Of a stretch of DNA of 64,000 nucleotides, positions 27,879 through 36,998 are shown in pieces. Source of the DNA: Pseudoxanthomonas composti. GTDB taxonomy: Bacteria > Pseudomonadota > Gammaproteobacteria > Xanthomonadales > Xanthomonadaceae. Where the stretch lies: the NCBI RefSeq assembly GCF_004122095.1, contig NZ_SAWZ01000002.1, forward strand, positions 705,647 through 769,646, in the 5' to 3' direction. Positions within the stretch are counted from its first letter, which is position 1, and each line of letters begins with the position of its first letter. The notes below the pieces were generated by a model. It made no database searches, was not told where the DNA came from, and worked only from the letters and a program-made list of their open reading frames with translations. The position numbers were made by a program, and so were the translations under genes.

Positions 27879-27949
27879 TGTGGGAGCGACTTCAGCCGCG
27901 AAGGGGCTTTCCCGGGCAAGCCCCTTCGCGGCTGAAGCCGCTTCCACAA
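27879..27949. repeat. REP-like hairpin repeat, copy 5
   Basis: Arms TGTGGGAGCGACTTCAGCCG and complement, with one change on each side, in the gap between the two convergent arms of the sugar island. Confidence 0.85.
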
Positions 27950-28008
27950 TTGGAGCTCCCACACGTGCAGCTTCCGCAACTGATGCTCCCACGAGGCACA
28001 GCACCAAC

Positions 28009-28040
28009 AAAAAGGCGGCGCCCCAGGGCGTCGCCTTTTT
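28009..28040. terminator. Bidirectional Rho-independent terminator between convergent operons
   Basis: AAAAAGGCG-type left arm and CGCCTTTTT right arm pair over the segment GGCGGCGCCCCAGGGCGTCGCC, with A and T runs on both sides. It stands 22 bases past the stop of the minus-strand operon and can end transcripts from both arms. Confidence 0.85.
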
Positions 28041-28062
28041 CACCATCTTCTGCGGCGGCGCC

Positions 28063-28920
28063 TCAGCGCTTGGCCTGGGCCGGCAGATGCGCCTTGAGAT
28101 AGGTCGCGCCAGTCTTGATCACCGCGGCCGGGTCCTTGGGCTGGTCGTGCTCGATGATGTACCACTTCACGCCGGCCTTGGACGCCGCCGGCAGGATCGC
28201 GTCCCACTTCAGCACGCCGGTGCCCAGTGCGGCAAAGCCACCCTCGTCCATCGCCTGGCCCTTGGGCGCATTGTCCTTGGCGTGGACCGCGAACAGCCGG
28301 CCCTTGAACTTGCCCACGAACACCGCCGGGTCGTAGCCGGCGCGCGCCACCCAGGCCAGGTCCAGCTCGGTCTTCAACGCCGGGCCGGCGGCGGCGAACA
28401 GCAGCTCCAGGCCGGTCTTGCCGTTGTAGTCCACCAGCTCGAAGTCGTGGTTGTGGTAGGCCAGGGTCATGCCCTGGGCCTGCAGCTTCCTGGCGATCTG
28501 CCCCAGCTCCTTGCCGAAGGCGGTCCAACCGGCCGCGTCCTTGGGACGATCGCTTTCCTGCAGGTAGGGCACCACCAGCACGCTGTTGCCGATGGCCTTG
28601 TTGAAGGCCACCACGGTGTCCAGATCCTTGCGCAGGTCGGCCAGCTGCGCGTGGGTGGAGATGGCCTTGATCTGGTACTTGTCCAGCAGGCCCTTGAGCT
28701 CCGGCGCCGACACGTTCTGCGTGCCGACGGTCTCCACCGCGCTGACACCCGCGTCCTGCACGGCCTTCAGCTGATCCTCCAGCGTGGGCAGGCTGCGCAG
28801 GGTGTACATCTGCACCGCGATCGGCTGCGCCGGCGCCTTGCCCTGCTGGGCCAGGCCCGGGAAGGCGGCGCAGCACAGCAGCGCGGCGGCGGCGAGTTTG
28901 CGTGGCATGTTGAATGTCAT
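28063..28920 (-). CDS. Exported TIM-barrel sugar isomerase/epimerase-like protein
   Basis: 285 aa from the ATG at 28920, which has GGGAGGA seven bases upstream; the longer open frame to 29001 overlaps the MocA-type gene. An N-terminal signal peptide is seen (about residues 1-23, ending AFPGLAQ). The barrel has QPIAVQMYTLRSLP at the first strand, AYHNHDFEL (His, Asp), ELDLAWVARAGYDP, FAVHAKDN and WYIIEHDQP, which are the metal and substrate sites of the family. In 3-ketoglycoside systems such exported barrels act as keto-glycoside lyase, hydratase or isomerase. Last gene of the four-gene minus-strand operon. Confidence 0.82.
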   Translation of the reverse strand: MTFNMPRKLAAAALLCCAAFPGLAQQGKAPAQPIAVQMYTLRSLPTLEDQLKAVQDAGVSAVETVGTQNVSAPELKGLLDKYQIKAISTHAQLADLRKDLDTVVAFNKAIGNSVLVVPYLQESDRPKDAAGWTAFGKELGQIARKLQAQGMTLAYHNHDFELVDYNGKTGLELLFAAAGPALKTELDLAWVARAGYDPAVFVGKFKGRLFAVHAKDNAPKGQAMDEGGFAALGTGVLKWDAILPAASKAGVKWYIIEHDQPKDPAAVIKTGATYLKAHLPAQAKR

Positions 28921-28966
28921 GGTGTTCCTCCCAGAGTCGATGACAAGATGAAGCGTTGGATCTGAA

Positions 28967-30103
28967 TCACGGCTGCGCCGCGTCGATGCGGGTCCAGGCA
29001 CGCGAACGCGCCGAGGCGATCACCCGGTCTACGATCTGTGCCGAGCGCAGGCCATCGTCGAACGTGGGCAGCCCTTCCGGACGCTGCCCGTCGATGGCCT
29101 GGTAGGTGTCGGCGACGAAGGACTCGAAGCACTGTGCATAGCCCTGGGCATGACCGGCCGGCAGGGTCGAGAGCCGGCGCTGCTCAGCGCTGCCGGCGCC
29201 GGGACCGCGATAGAAGGTCACTTCGCGCTGGTCCGGATAGCCCATCCACAGGCGCTCGCTGTCTTCCTGGTCGAAGGCCACGCTGGCCTTGCCGCCATCG
29301 ATCTCGAACCACAGGCGGTTGCGGCGGCCAGCCGAAACCTGGCTGACCGTCAGCGAGGCCAGGGTGCCGCCGCTGGTCTTGAACATCGCCGCGGCCACGT
29401 CCTCGCTGGACACGGCCTGCACCTCACCGCCCGCGGCCGGAGTGGCGAAACTCTTGCCGGCGGCCACCGCGCGCTCGGCGATCACCGTCTCGAACGCGGC
29501 GCTGACATCGACGAAGCGCTCACCGCTCACCCACTCCACCAGGTCGCACCAGTGCGAGCCGATGTCGGCGAACACGCGCGAGGTGCCGCCCAGCTTGGGG
29601 TCCACGCGCCAGTTGTTGCTGGCCGGGTCCAGCAGCCAGTCCTGCAGGTAGCTGCCGTGGATCAGGCGCAGCGGGCCCAGCTCGCCCTGCGCAATGCGCG
29701 CACGCGCCTCGCGCACCACGGGGTGGTAGCGATAGACGAACGGCACCGTGGCCACCAGCCCGGTGGAGGCGGCCAAGGCGGCCAGCGCCTGGGCATCCTC
29801 CAGCGTGGTCGCCAGCGGCTTTTCGCAGATCACGTGCTTGCCCGCTTCCAGCGCCGCCTGGGCCATGGCCCGATGCAGGTGGTTGGGCGTGCACACGTGC
29901 ACCACCTGCACCTGCGGATCGGCCACGACCTCGGCGATATCGGCATAGGCCTTGGGCACGCCCCAGTCCTGCGCGGCTTCTTCCGCACGTGCCGGCGAGG
30001 ACGCCATGACGCCACGGATCGACGCGCCGGCCAACAGCGCGGCGCGACGGTGCACCGCGCCGATCATGCCGGTGCCGAGAATGGCGATGCCGGGCTTGCT
30101 CAT
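28967..30103 (-). CDS. Gfo/Idh/MocA family oxidoreductase
   Basis: 378 aa. The Rossmann domain at the N-terminus is IAILGTGMIGAVHRRAALLA. The family catalytic block CEKPLATTLEDAQALAALA (EKP at about 94-96) carries the Lys, and DIGSHWCDLVEWVSG at about 176-190 carries the second site (DxGxHxxD). No signal peptide, so cytoplasmic. With an NAD(P) cofactor it could reduce the 3-keto sugar brought into the cell, or oxidise a glycoside. It sits between the exported barrel and the MFS carrier genes, which fits handling of an imported sugar. Confidence 0.9.
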   Translation of the reverse strand: MSKPGIAILGTGMIGAVHRRAALLAGASIRGVMASSPARAEEAAQDWGVPKAYADIAEVVADPQVQVVHVCTPNHLHRAMAQAALEAGKHVICEKPLATTLEDAQALAALAASTGLVATVPFVYRYHPVVREARARIAQGELGPLRLIHGSYLQDWLLDPASNNWRVDPKLGGTSRVFADIGSHWCDLVEWVSGERFVDVSAAFETVIAERAVAAGKSFATPAAGGEVQAVSSEDVAAAMFKTSGGTLASLTVSQVSAGRRNRLWFEIDGGKASVAFDQEDSERLWMGYPDQREVTFYRGPGAGSAEQRRLSTLPAGHAQGYAQCFESFVADTYQAIDGQRPEGLPTFDDGLRSAQIVDRVIASARSRAWTRIDAAQP

Positions 30104-30114
30104 CTTTCAGGTCC

Positions 30115-31332
30115 TCAATGCGAAGGCGCGACCGCAGCCGAGGCCGGCTTGTCGCGGAACAGGAACAGGAAGGCCACCAGCACCACCAGCGCAACGCCCG
30201 CGGGGAACAGCCAGATGTGCTGCCAGTCGCGGCCGGCGGCGGTGGTGTAGTGCTCCACCACCGCACCGGACAGGAAGCTGCCGATCAGCATGCCCACGCC
30301 ATAGGTGGCCAGGGTGATGAAGCCCTGCGCGCTGCTGCGCGCGGCCGGGCCGGCATGCGCATCGGTGTAGATCTGGCCGGTGACGAAGAAGAAGTCGTAG
30401 CAGATGCCGTGCAGCACGATGCCACCGACCAGCAGCGCGAAGCCGGCACCGGCATCGCCGTAGGCGAACAAGGCATAGCGCAGCACCCAGGCGGCCATGC
30501 CCAGGGCCAGCATCGCCTTAACGCCCAGCCGCGCGAACAGGAACGGCATGGCCAGCATCAACAGCACTTCGGACACCTGCCCCAGCGACTGCAGGCCAGC
30601 CGCGCCGCGCACGCCCAGGTCGTTGAGATAGGGGTTGGTGAAGTTGTAGTAGAACGACAGCGGGATGCAGATGGCGATGGAAGCCAGGAAGAACACCAGG
30701 TAGGAGCGCGACTTCAGCAGACGCAGCGCGTCCAGGCCCAGGATCTGGCCGAGCGAGGCATTGCGGGCGCGTTCCAGCGGCGGGGTATGCGGCAGGGTGA
30801 AGGCGTACAGGCCCAGCAGCAGCGAGGCGCCCGCGGCCATGCGGAAGGTCAGCTCCAGGCGATGGGACTGCTCCCAGCCCAGCCAGCCGATCAGCACGCC
30901 GGCGATGATCCAGCCCACGCTGCCAGCCACGCGCACCGGCGGGAACTGCTTCTCCGGCACCTGCATGTGGCGCATGGCGATGCTGTTGGCCAGGGCCAGG
31001 GTGGGCATGAACAGCAGCATGTAGCCCATCACGCAGGCGGCGAAGGTGTCGAAGGTGGTGGCCACCGAAGCGCCCCACATCAGCACCGCGCCCAGGATGT
31101 GCAGCACCGCCAGGATGCGCTGGGCGGCGAAGTAGCGGTCGGCGATCAGCCCCACCAGGAACGGCGCGACAATGGCGCCGATGGACTGGCTGAGGAAGGC
31201 GGTGGCGACCTGGCTGGCACTGGCCTGCAACGGGCCCTGCACCAGGTACGTGCCCAGGGTGACGAACCACGCGCCCCAGATGAAGAACTGCAGAAACATC
31301 ATCGCGCCCAGGCGCGACATGGTGGACGTCAT
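30115..31332 (-). CDS. MFS transporter, nucleoside:H+ symporter (NupG/XapB-like) family
   Basis: 405 aa with 12 predicted membrane helices. It starts MTSTMSRLGAMMFLQFFIWG, a typical NHS-family entry (MFLQFFIWGAW). The segment SLSFYYNFTNPYLND at about 215-230 and SSAQGFITLATYGVGMLIGS at about 335-355 are also family-like. NHS carriers import nucleosides, but members placed beside MocA and TIM-barrel genes are commonly sugar carriers in 3-ketoglycoside loci. It would import the cleaved or keto sugar made in the periplasm. The gap to the MocA gene is only 11 bases. Confidence 0.88.
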   Translation of the reverse strand: MTSTMSRLGAMMFLQFFIWGAWFVTLGTYLVQGPLQASASQVATAFLSQSIGAIVAPFLVGLIADRYFAAQRILAVLHILGAVLMWGASVATTFDTFAACVMGYMLLFMPTLALANSIAMRHMQVPEKQFPPVRVAGSVGWIIAGVLIGWLGWEQSHRLELTFRMAAGASLLLGLYAFTLPHTPPLERARNASLGQILGLDALRLLKSRSYLVFFLASIAICIPLSFYYNFTNPYLNDLGVRGAAGLQSLGQVSEVLLMLAMPFLFARLGVKAMLALGMAAWVLRYALFAYGDAGAGFALLVGGIVLHGICYDFFFVTGQIYTDAHAGPAARSSAQGFITLATYGVGMLIGSFLSGAVVEHYTTAAGRDWQHIWLFPAGVALVVLVAFLFLFRDKPASAAVAPSH

Positions 31333-31365
31333 GACTTCCCCTCCCAGGTCAGTAACAGGTGTGAA

Positions 31366-32418
31366 TCAGATCCCGAGCATCTTGCGCAGCGATTCGCTGC
31401 TGGCACCGCTGTCGGCGAAATCGTCGAAGGCGTGTTCGGTGACGCGGATCAGGTGGTCGCGGATGAAGGCCGCGCCCTCGCGCGCGCCGTCCTCCGGATG
31501 CTTCAGGCAGCACTCCCACTCCAGCACCGCCCAGCCCGGGAAATCGTACTGGGCGAACTTGGAGAAGATCGCCTTGAAATCGATCTGGCCATCGCCCAGC
31601 GAGCGGAAGCGACCCGGCCGGTCGATCCAGTTCTCGTAGCCGCCGTAGACGCCGCTGCGCGCGCTGGGGCGGTACTCGGCATCCTTGACATGGAAGATGC
31701 CGATCCGTGCGTGGTAGCGGTCGATGAAGCCCAGGTAGTCCATCTGCTGCAGCAGCAGGTGGCTGGGGTCGTAGAGGATCTTGGCGCGCGGGTGGTGGTC
31801 CACCACGTCCAGGAAGCGTTCGAAGGTCGCCCCGTCGTGCAGGTCCTCGCCCGGGTGGATCTCGTAGCACAGGTCCACGCCGCATTCGTCGAACACATCC
31901 AGGATCGGGCGCCAGCGGCGGCCGAGTTCGGCGAAGGCCTCTTCCACCAGCCCCGGCGGACGCTGCGGCCAGGGATACATGTAGGGCCAGGCCAGCGCGC
32001 CGGAAAAACTCGCATGCGCGGTCAGCCCCAGGCGCTGACTGGCCTTGGCCGCCAGCTTGACCTGCTCCACCGCCCAGGCTTGCCGCGCGGCCGGGTTGCC
32101 GCGCTTGTCCTGCGGCGCGAAGCCGTCGAACAAGCTGTCGTAGGCCGGGTGCACGGCCACCAGCTGGCCTTGCAGATGCGTGGACAGCTCGGTGATCTGG
32201 ATGCCGTGGCCGGCCAGCATGCCGGCGATGTCGTCGCAGTAGGCCTGGCTCTCGGCGGCCTTGGCCAGATCGAACAGATGCGGCGCGCTGGTGGGCACTT
32301 GTACGCCAGAATAGCCCAGCCCCGCGGCCCACTCGGCCAAGGTGTCCAACCGGTTGAAAGGAGGCTTGTCACCAATGAACTGCGCCAGGAACAGCGCCGG
32401 GCCCTTGAGTGTTTTCAC
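31366..32418 (-). CDS. Cytoplasmic TIM-barrel sugar isomerase/epimerase family protein
   Basis: 350 aa from the GTG at 32418 (VKTLKGPALFLAQFIGD), with AGGCGG six bases upstream. The open frame to 33132 runs antisense to the LacI gene and is not real. Metal-site motifs are clear: CYEIHPGEDLHDG (Glu, His), ILYDPSHLLLQQMDY (Asp, His), FHVKDAEYRP (His, Asp) and VLEWECCLKH (Glu). It has no signal peptide, unlike the other two barrels of the island. The length of about 350 fits the longer myo-inosose/3-keto-sugar type members. First gene of the minus-strand operon, with the operator 15 bases before its start. Confidence 0.87.
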   Translation of the reverse strand: MKTLKGPALFLAQFIGDKPPFNRLDTLAEWAAGLGYSGVQVPTSAPHLFDLAKAAESQAYCDDIAGMLAGHGIQITELSTHLQGQLVAVHPAYDSLFDGFAPQDKRGNPAARQAWAVEQVKLAAKASQRLGLTAHASFSGALAWPYMYPWPQRPPGLVEEAFAELGRRWRPILDVFDECGVDLCYEIHPGEDLHDGATFERFLDVVDHHPRAKILYDPSHLLLQQMDYLGFIDRYHARIGIFHVKDAEYRPSARSGVYGGYENWIDRPGRFRSLGDGQIDFKAIFSKFAQYDFPGWAVLEWECCLKHPEDGAREGAAFIRDHLIRVTEHAFDDFADSGASSESLRKMLGI

Positions 32419-32433
32419 GCCGAACCGCCTAGA

Positions 32434-32447
32434 TGCAATCGATTGCA
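32434..32447. promoter_or_regulatory. LacI-type operator TGCAATCGATTGCA (site 2)
   Basis: Identical perfect palindrome to 23312-23325. It lies 15 bases before the GTG of the minus operon and 64 bases before the LacI ATG, so one bound repressor dimer could control both, including its own gene. Confidence 0.85.
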
Positions 32448-32511
32448 CGATCCTAGCATGGCTTGGTGCGTACACTCGTTGTGCGCCGCATCGGCGAAGG
32501 CAGGATTGACC

Positions 32512-33525
32512 ATGCCCACCATCTATGACATTGCAAAGCGCGCCGGTGTCTCCGCGGGCACGGTGTCCCGCGCCCTGTCGCGCCCGGAGAAGGTGCTGCC
32601 CACCACGCGCGCGCGCATCGAGCAGGCGGCCGCCACTCTGGGCTATGTCCCCAACGCCGCCGCGCGCACGCTCAAGACCCAGCGCACCGGCAAGATCCTG
32701 GTCACCGTGCCGGATATCGCCAACCCCTTCTTCGCGCAGATCCTGCAAGGCGCCGAGGAAGCGGCGCAGGCGGCGGACTATGCGGTGCTGCTGGGCGACA
32801 CCCAGCACCAGCCCGAGCGCGAGGAGCGCTATGCGCAGATGCTCCGCCGCAACGAGGCCGATGGCTTGATCGTGCTCGGCCATCGCCTGCCGCCCACCGC
32901 ACGCGAGATCGTCACCCGGCTCGGCGCCGCCGCGCCGGTGGTCAACGGCTGCGAATTCGACCCATCGCTGGGCATCCCCAGCGTGCACATCGACAACGCC
33001 AGCGCGGCGCGCGCGGCAATGACGCACCTGTACGCGCTGGGCCACGAGCGCATCGCCGTCATCGGCGGCCCGGCCGAGAACCCGCTGCACCAGCAGCGGC
33101 TGGAAGGCGCGCGCGCCGCGGCCCGCGCGCACGGCCGTCTGCGGCAGCTGCTGTTACTGCCTGGCGACTTCTCGGTCGAGTCCGGCCATGCGGCGGGCAT
33201 GCGGCTGATCGGCCAGCCCGCGGCGCCGACGGCGGCGTTCTGTTTCAGCGACCAGATGGCGCTGGGCTGTCTTGCCGCCTGCCGCGAATCGGGCATCGGT
33301 GTTCCGCAGGATTTTTCCATCGTCGGCTTCGACGACCTGCCCTCCTCGCGCTATCTGACCCCGCCGCTGACCAGCGTGGCCCAGCCCATGCGCGAGATCG
33401 GCATCCGTGCCGTGCAGCTGGTCCTGGCGCTGATCGAGAACACCCAGGTGCCGCACCAGCAGACACTGGACTTCAGGCTGATGCTGCGCGCGTCCACTGC
33501 TGCGCCGCCTTCGGCTTCGGTGTGA
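32512..33525 (+). CDS. LacI family repressor of the 3-ketoglycoside island
   Basis: 337 aa, ATG with AGGA about six bases upstream. The N-terminal helix-turn-helix and hinge are textbook: TIYDIAKRAGVSAGTVSRAL at 3-22, then LGYVPNAAARTLKTQRTGKI. The ligand domain ends VGFDDLPSSRYLTPPLTSVA, as in PurR/GalR. The open frame upstream on the plus strand is a shadow. It is divergent from the minus operon, and its own promoter region carries the palindrome that also precedes the plus operon, so it probably represses both arms until a sugar derivative binds. Confidence 0.93.
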   Translation: MPTIYDIAKRAGVSAGTVSRALSRPEKVLPTTRARIEQAAATLGYVPNAAARTLKTQRTGKILVTVPDIANPFFAQILQGAEEAAQAADYAVLLGDTQHQPEREERYAQMLRRNEADGLIVLGHRLPPTAREIVTRLGAAAPVVNGCEFDPSLGIPSVHIDNASAARAAMTHLYALGHERIAVIGGPAENPLHQQRLEGARAAARAHGRLRQLLLLPGDFSVESGHAAGMRLIGQPAAPTAAFCFSDQMALGCLAACRESGIGVPQDFSIVGFDDLPSSRYLTPPLTSVAQPMREIGIRAVQLVLALIENTQVPHQQTLDFRLMLRASTAAPPSASV

Positions 33526-33631
33526 GGACGTCGCACATCAGCTTGAGTCTCCCGCGCACACAGGCATCTGCGCGCGCGGCGTTAACACCCAATGCCGGGC
33601 GTCGCTATCTCATCGCGATGCGGAGCTCCCT

Positions 33632-33703
33632 TGTGGGAGCGGCTTCAGCCGCGAAGGGGCGTTACCGGTAAAGCCCCTTCGCGGCTGAAGCCGCTCCCAC
33701 AAG
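33632..33703. repeat. REP-like hairpin repeat, copy 6
   Basis: Near-perfect copy (TTGTGGGAGCGGCTTCAGCC and complement), 106 bases after the LacI stop. Confidence 0.9.
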
Positions 33704-33732
33704 ATGCTTTCGCGATCACAGGCGCGTAGCGC

Positions 33733-33754
33733 GTAGGGCGGATCGTGATCCGCC
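33733..33754. repeat. Short repeat GTAGGGCGGATCGTGATCCG
   Basis: Near copy of 27689-27710, with one base changed in the palindrome. Confidence 0.65.
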
Positions 33755-33876
33755 AAAGCACGAAGTCCGTAACGATGACGCCAGCTTGCGCGACAACCCC
33801 AAAGCCGGAGCCCACGCCTGCCGAAAGGTCCAGCAGCGCATTGGCGAGATCCGCCCCACTCGCTCGGGAAGCCTCA

Positions 33877-33973
33877 TCGCCGATGAATCGGCTGCCACGA
33901 GGAAGAACGGTCGCGCGGGAGCGCTGACGCCGTGCCGCTCCTTCGAAGCGCGTGGGAGCCGATTCATCGGCGA
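33877..33973. repeat. 17-bp perfect inverted repeat with 63-base spacer
   Basis: TCGCCGATGAATCGGCT at 33877-33893 and its exact complement at 33957-33973. The spacer is GC-rich. It looks like a second family of small intergenic palindromes. The region 33526-34148 otherwise has no gene; the reading frame that crosses it is only an extension of the kinase frame. Confidence 0.75.
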
Positions 33974-34148
33974 AGCATTTGCCTTCAGGCCGACGGCGGC
34001 AACGGCATGGATCGTCCTGCACCCGCCACCTGCGCCCGCCACCTGCATCGCCGTCTCGCACGCGTCGGCATCGGGCTCCGCCCTCGTCGTCCGGCCGGTC
34101 TGTGCCGCTATGCTCGTCAACGGCAGGGGACGGGCCTGGAACCTTTCG

Positions 34149-36998
34149 ATGACGCAGACCGATGCGCACGGCGTGCATGCGCTGCTGGAGCAGTTGCTGG
34201 CCCTGCCGCCGACGCAGCGCCAGGCTGCGCTGACGCGCGCCTGCGAGGGCCAGCCCGAGCTGCGCGAGCGCCTGCAGCGGCTGCTGGCGCTGGCCGAGGG
34301 CGGCGACGGCTTCCTGGACCGCTCCCCCTTCGACCACAGCGCCTCGCCCACGGCCGATGCTGAAGCGCCCGGGCGCGTGGTCGGGCCGTATCGGCTGCTG
34401 CGCTGGCTGGGCGCGGGCGGCATGGCCCAGGTCTGGCTGGCCGAACGCATCGCCGGGGGCTTCCGACAGCAGGTGGCGATCAAGCTGATCGCGCAGGTGC
34501 CCGACCCGGTGCAAGGGCGCCTGTCGGCCGAGCGCGACATCCTGGCCTCGCTGGTGCATCCGGGCATCGCCCGCCTCTACGACGGCGGCGTGACCGACGA
34601 GGGCCTGGCCTGGATGGCCATGGAGTACGTGCAGGGCCAGGACCTGGCCAGCTGGTGCCAGTCACGTGGCAGCGGCGTGGCCGAGCGCCTGGGCCTGTTC
34701 CTGCAGGTCTGCGATGCCGTGGCCTACGCGCATACCCGACTGGTCGTGCACCGCGACATCAAGCCGGCCAACATCCTGGTCACCGACGACGGCCAGGCGC
34801 GCCTGCTGGATTTCGGCCTGGCACGCCTGCTTGATGATGCGCCAGGCGGCGGAGCGGCCGCGGCCAGCACGCGCACCCTGCAGCTGTCCCCTTCCTATGC
34901 CGCGCCCGAGCAGCTCGACGGTGGCCTGGTCGGCACCGCCACCGATGTCTACGCCCTGGGCGTGACCCTGTACGAACTGCTCGCCGGCAGGCTGCCCTGG
35001 GCGCTGGAGGGCAGCGCGCTGGCCACCGCGGTGCGGCGCCTGGCCGCGGCCGAGCCGCCGCCGCCCAGCCGTGTCGTCGCCGCCGATGGCCCGGTGCCCG
35101 CGCGCGCGCTGCGCGGCGACCTGGACGCCATCGTCGCCCGCGCGATGCGCCCGGCACCCGAGCAGCGCTACCCGGACGCGCGCGCCCTGGCCGAGGACAT
35201 CCGCCGCCACCTGGAGCACCGCCCGGTGCTGGCCCGCGCCGGCGCGCGCAGCTACCAGCTGCGGCGCTACGTGCGCCGGCACTGGCGCGGCCTGGCCCTG
35301 GTCGGGGTCGCCTTCCTGGCGCTGGGCATCGGCCTGGTGACGCTGGCCTGGCAGGAACGCCGCGCCCAGCGCGAGGCGCAGCGCGCCGCGGCGATGCAGG
35401 GCTTCATGGTGGACCTGTTCCGCACCAACAGCAGCCGCCAGGCCGACCCGGTGCGCGCACGCCAGACCACCGCACGCGAGCTGCTGGACATCGGCGCGGC
35501 GCGCATCCAGACCGAGCTGGACCAGGCGCCGGAGAACAAGCTGGCGCTGCTTCGCCTGTTTGCCAACCTCTACGACGAGTTCGCGCTGAGCGGCGAGCAG
35601 TTGCCGATCCGCCAGCAGGCCGTGGCCCTGAGCCGCCAGCTGCATGGGTCTGACTCGCTGGAGCTTGCCAACGACCTGATCGCCCAGGCGCGCATCACCA
35701 TCGACGACCACGCCCAGGCCGAAGCCCTGTTGGCCGAAGCGCGCGCCATCCTGGACCGGCGCGGTGATCGACATTCGATCCTGCGCGGGCGCCTGCTGGT
35801 GGCCTCGGCCACCAACAACTACACCCGCGATTTGAACCGCACCCTGGCCGATGCCAGCCAGGCGGTGACGATCCTGTCGGCGTATCCGCCCTCTTCCGAG
35901 CTGGCCCGCGCGCTGCAGCTGCAAGGCGTGGCCACGGCCTACAGCGGCAAGACCGCCGAGGCCGTGGCGCCGCTGCGGCGCTCGGTGCAGGTCTCGATCC
36001 AGGCCGATGGTGACCCCAACCCGTCCCTGGCCGGTTACTACATCCAGCTGGGCGAGACCGAGAGTTACGCTTACGAACACGCCGCCGCCGCGGCCGACCT
36101 GCGCCGTGGCATCCAGCGCGCGCAGGCCTCCACCGCGGAGAACGACTTCGCCCTGGTGCGTGCACGCGCCACGCTGGCCGTGGCGCTGGTCAATGCCGAC
36201 CGTGCCCGCGAAGGCCTGGCCGAGGCCGAACGCGTGCGGGCCGCCGCGCCGAAAGCGAGCGACAACCCGGAAGCGCAGTTCCTGCTGATCCAGGCCCTGA
36301 CCACCAGCAGCCGGGCCAAGGTCCGCGCCGGCGATCCGGCCAGCGCCCTGGTCGATGCGCAACAGGCCGTGCACCGGGCACGCACGGCCGATCCGGGCGG
36401 CAGCGTGCTGACCACCGCCCTGCAGCGCCAGGCCGAGGCACTGGTGGAACTGGGCCGGGCGAACGACGCCCGGCAGGTGCTGGACGAATGCGACCGCCTG
36501 ATGCAGGCGCTCGGCAGCGCCGGTCCCAACGACTTCAACATGCTGCTGCGCGTGCGCGCGCTGCTGGCGCAAGGCCAGGTGGAACAAGCCCAGGCCGGGT
36601 ACGCGCGTTTGAAGCCAATCGAGGGCGATGGCCCCAAGGCGCAGACGCGCCGCCTGCAGCGCGCCCTGGCCGAGGCCGAGCTGGCGCTGGCCGGCGGCCA
36701 TGCCGCCGATGCCGCCCGCCGCGCCCAGGCCGCGGTCGAAGCGGCGCGCGCCAGCGCGCTGGCGCCCTACCTGCGCTCGACGATCGCCGATGCCCTGCTG
36801 ATCGAAGGCCGCGCTGCCCTGGCCCTGGGCGATGCCGACGGCGCCGCGCGCCTGCTGGAGGCCTCGCTGGCGCTGCGCCGCGAGCTGGACCTGCCGCAGA
36901 GCCCGCGCATCGTCCAGACGCAGCAGGCGCTTGCGCAGGCGCGCCGCGCCCCGCAGGCTGCGGGCATCAAGGCCGGACGCACGGCGGGGCGGAGATGA
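34149..36998 (+). CDS. Membrane Ser/Thr protein kinase with C-terminal TPR-like sensor region
   Basis: 949 aa from the ATG at 34149. The N-terminal 80 residues (LLEQLLALPPTQRQAALTRA) are the helical lead usual for this kinase group. The kinase domain spans about 81-345: glycine loop LGAGGMAQVW, Lys112 (VAIKLI), HRDIKPAN with Asp203, DFG at 221, PEQ in the activation segment and TATDVYALGVTLYELLAG. A membrane helix follows at about 380-400. The remaining 540 residues are Ala/Leu-rich helices with TPR character, probably outside the membrane. All catalytic residues are present. It overlaps the ECF sigma gene by ATGA, so kinase and sigma factor are likely one signalling unit. Confidence 0.9.
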   Translation: MTQTDAHGVHALLEQLLALPPTQRQAALTRACEGQPELRERLQRLLALAEGGDGFLDRSPFDHSASPTADAEAPGRVVGPYRLLRWLGAGGMAQVWLAERIAGGFRQQVAIKLIAQVPDPVQGRLSAERDILASLVHPGIARLYDGGVTDEGLAWMAMEYVQGQDLASWCQSRGSGVAERLGLFLQVCDAVAYAHTRLVVHRDIKPANILVTDDGQARLLDFGLARLLDDAPGGGAAAASTRTLQLSPSYAAPEQLDGGLVGTATDVYALGVTLYELLAGRLPWALEGSALATAVRRLAAAEPPPPSRVVAADGPVPARALRGDLDAIVARAMRPAPEQRYPDARALAEDIRRHLEHRPVLARAGARSYQLRRYVRRHWRGLALVGVAFLALGIGLVTLAWQERRAQREAQRAAAMQGFMVDLFRTNSSRQADPVRARQTTARELLDIGAARIQTELDQAPENKLALLRLFANLYDEFALSGEQLPIRQQAVALSRQLHGSDSLELANDLIAQARITIDDHAQAEALLAEARAILDRRGDRHSILRGRLLVASATNNYTRDLNRTLADASQAVTILSAYPPSSELARALQLQGVATAYSGKTAEAVAPLRRSVQVSIQADGDPNPSLAGYYIQLGETESYAYEHAAAAADLRRGIQRAQASTAENDFALVRARATLAVALVNADRAREGLAEAERVRAAAPKASDNPEAQFLLIQALTTSSRAKVRAGDPASALVDAQQAVHRARTADPGGSVLTTALQRQAEALVELGRANDARQVLDECDRLMQALGSAGPNDFNMLLRVRALLAQGQVEQAQAGYARLKPIEGDGPKAQTRRLQRALAEAELALAGGHAADAARRAQAAVEAARASALAPYLRSTIADALLIEGRAALALGDADGAARLLEASLALRRELDLPQSPRIVQTQQALAQARRAPQAAGIKAGRTAGRR

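Noticed and set aside
30118..32511. Plus-strand frame running into the LacI gene
   Set aside because: Antisense to the MFS and TIM-barrel genes. The LacI protein starts cleanly at 32512 with a ribosome site.
32419..33132. 5' extension of the minus-strand TIM-barrel gene
   Set aside because: It runs antisense to the LacI gene and crosses the operator. The family-like sequence begins at the GTG at 32418.
33786..34148. N-terminal extension of the Ser/Thr kinase
   Set aside because: Reads through an intergenic inverted repeat; the family-like N-terminus starts at the ATG at 34149.
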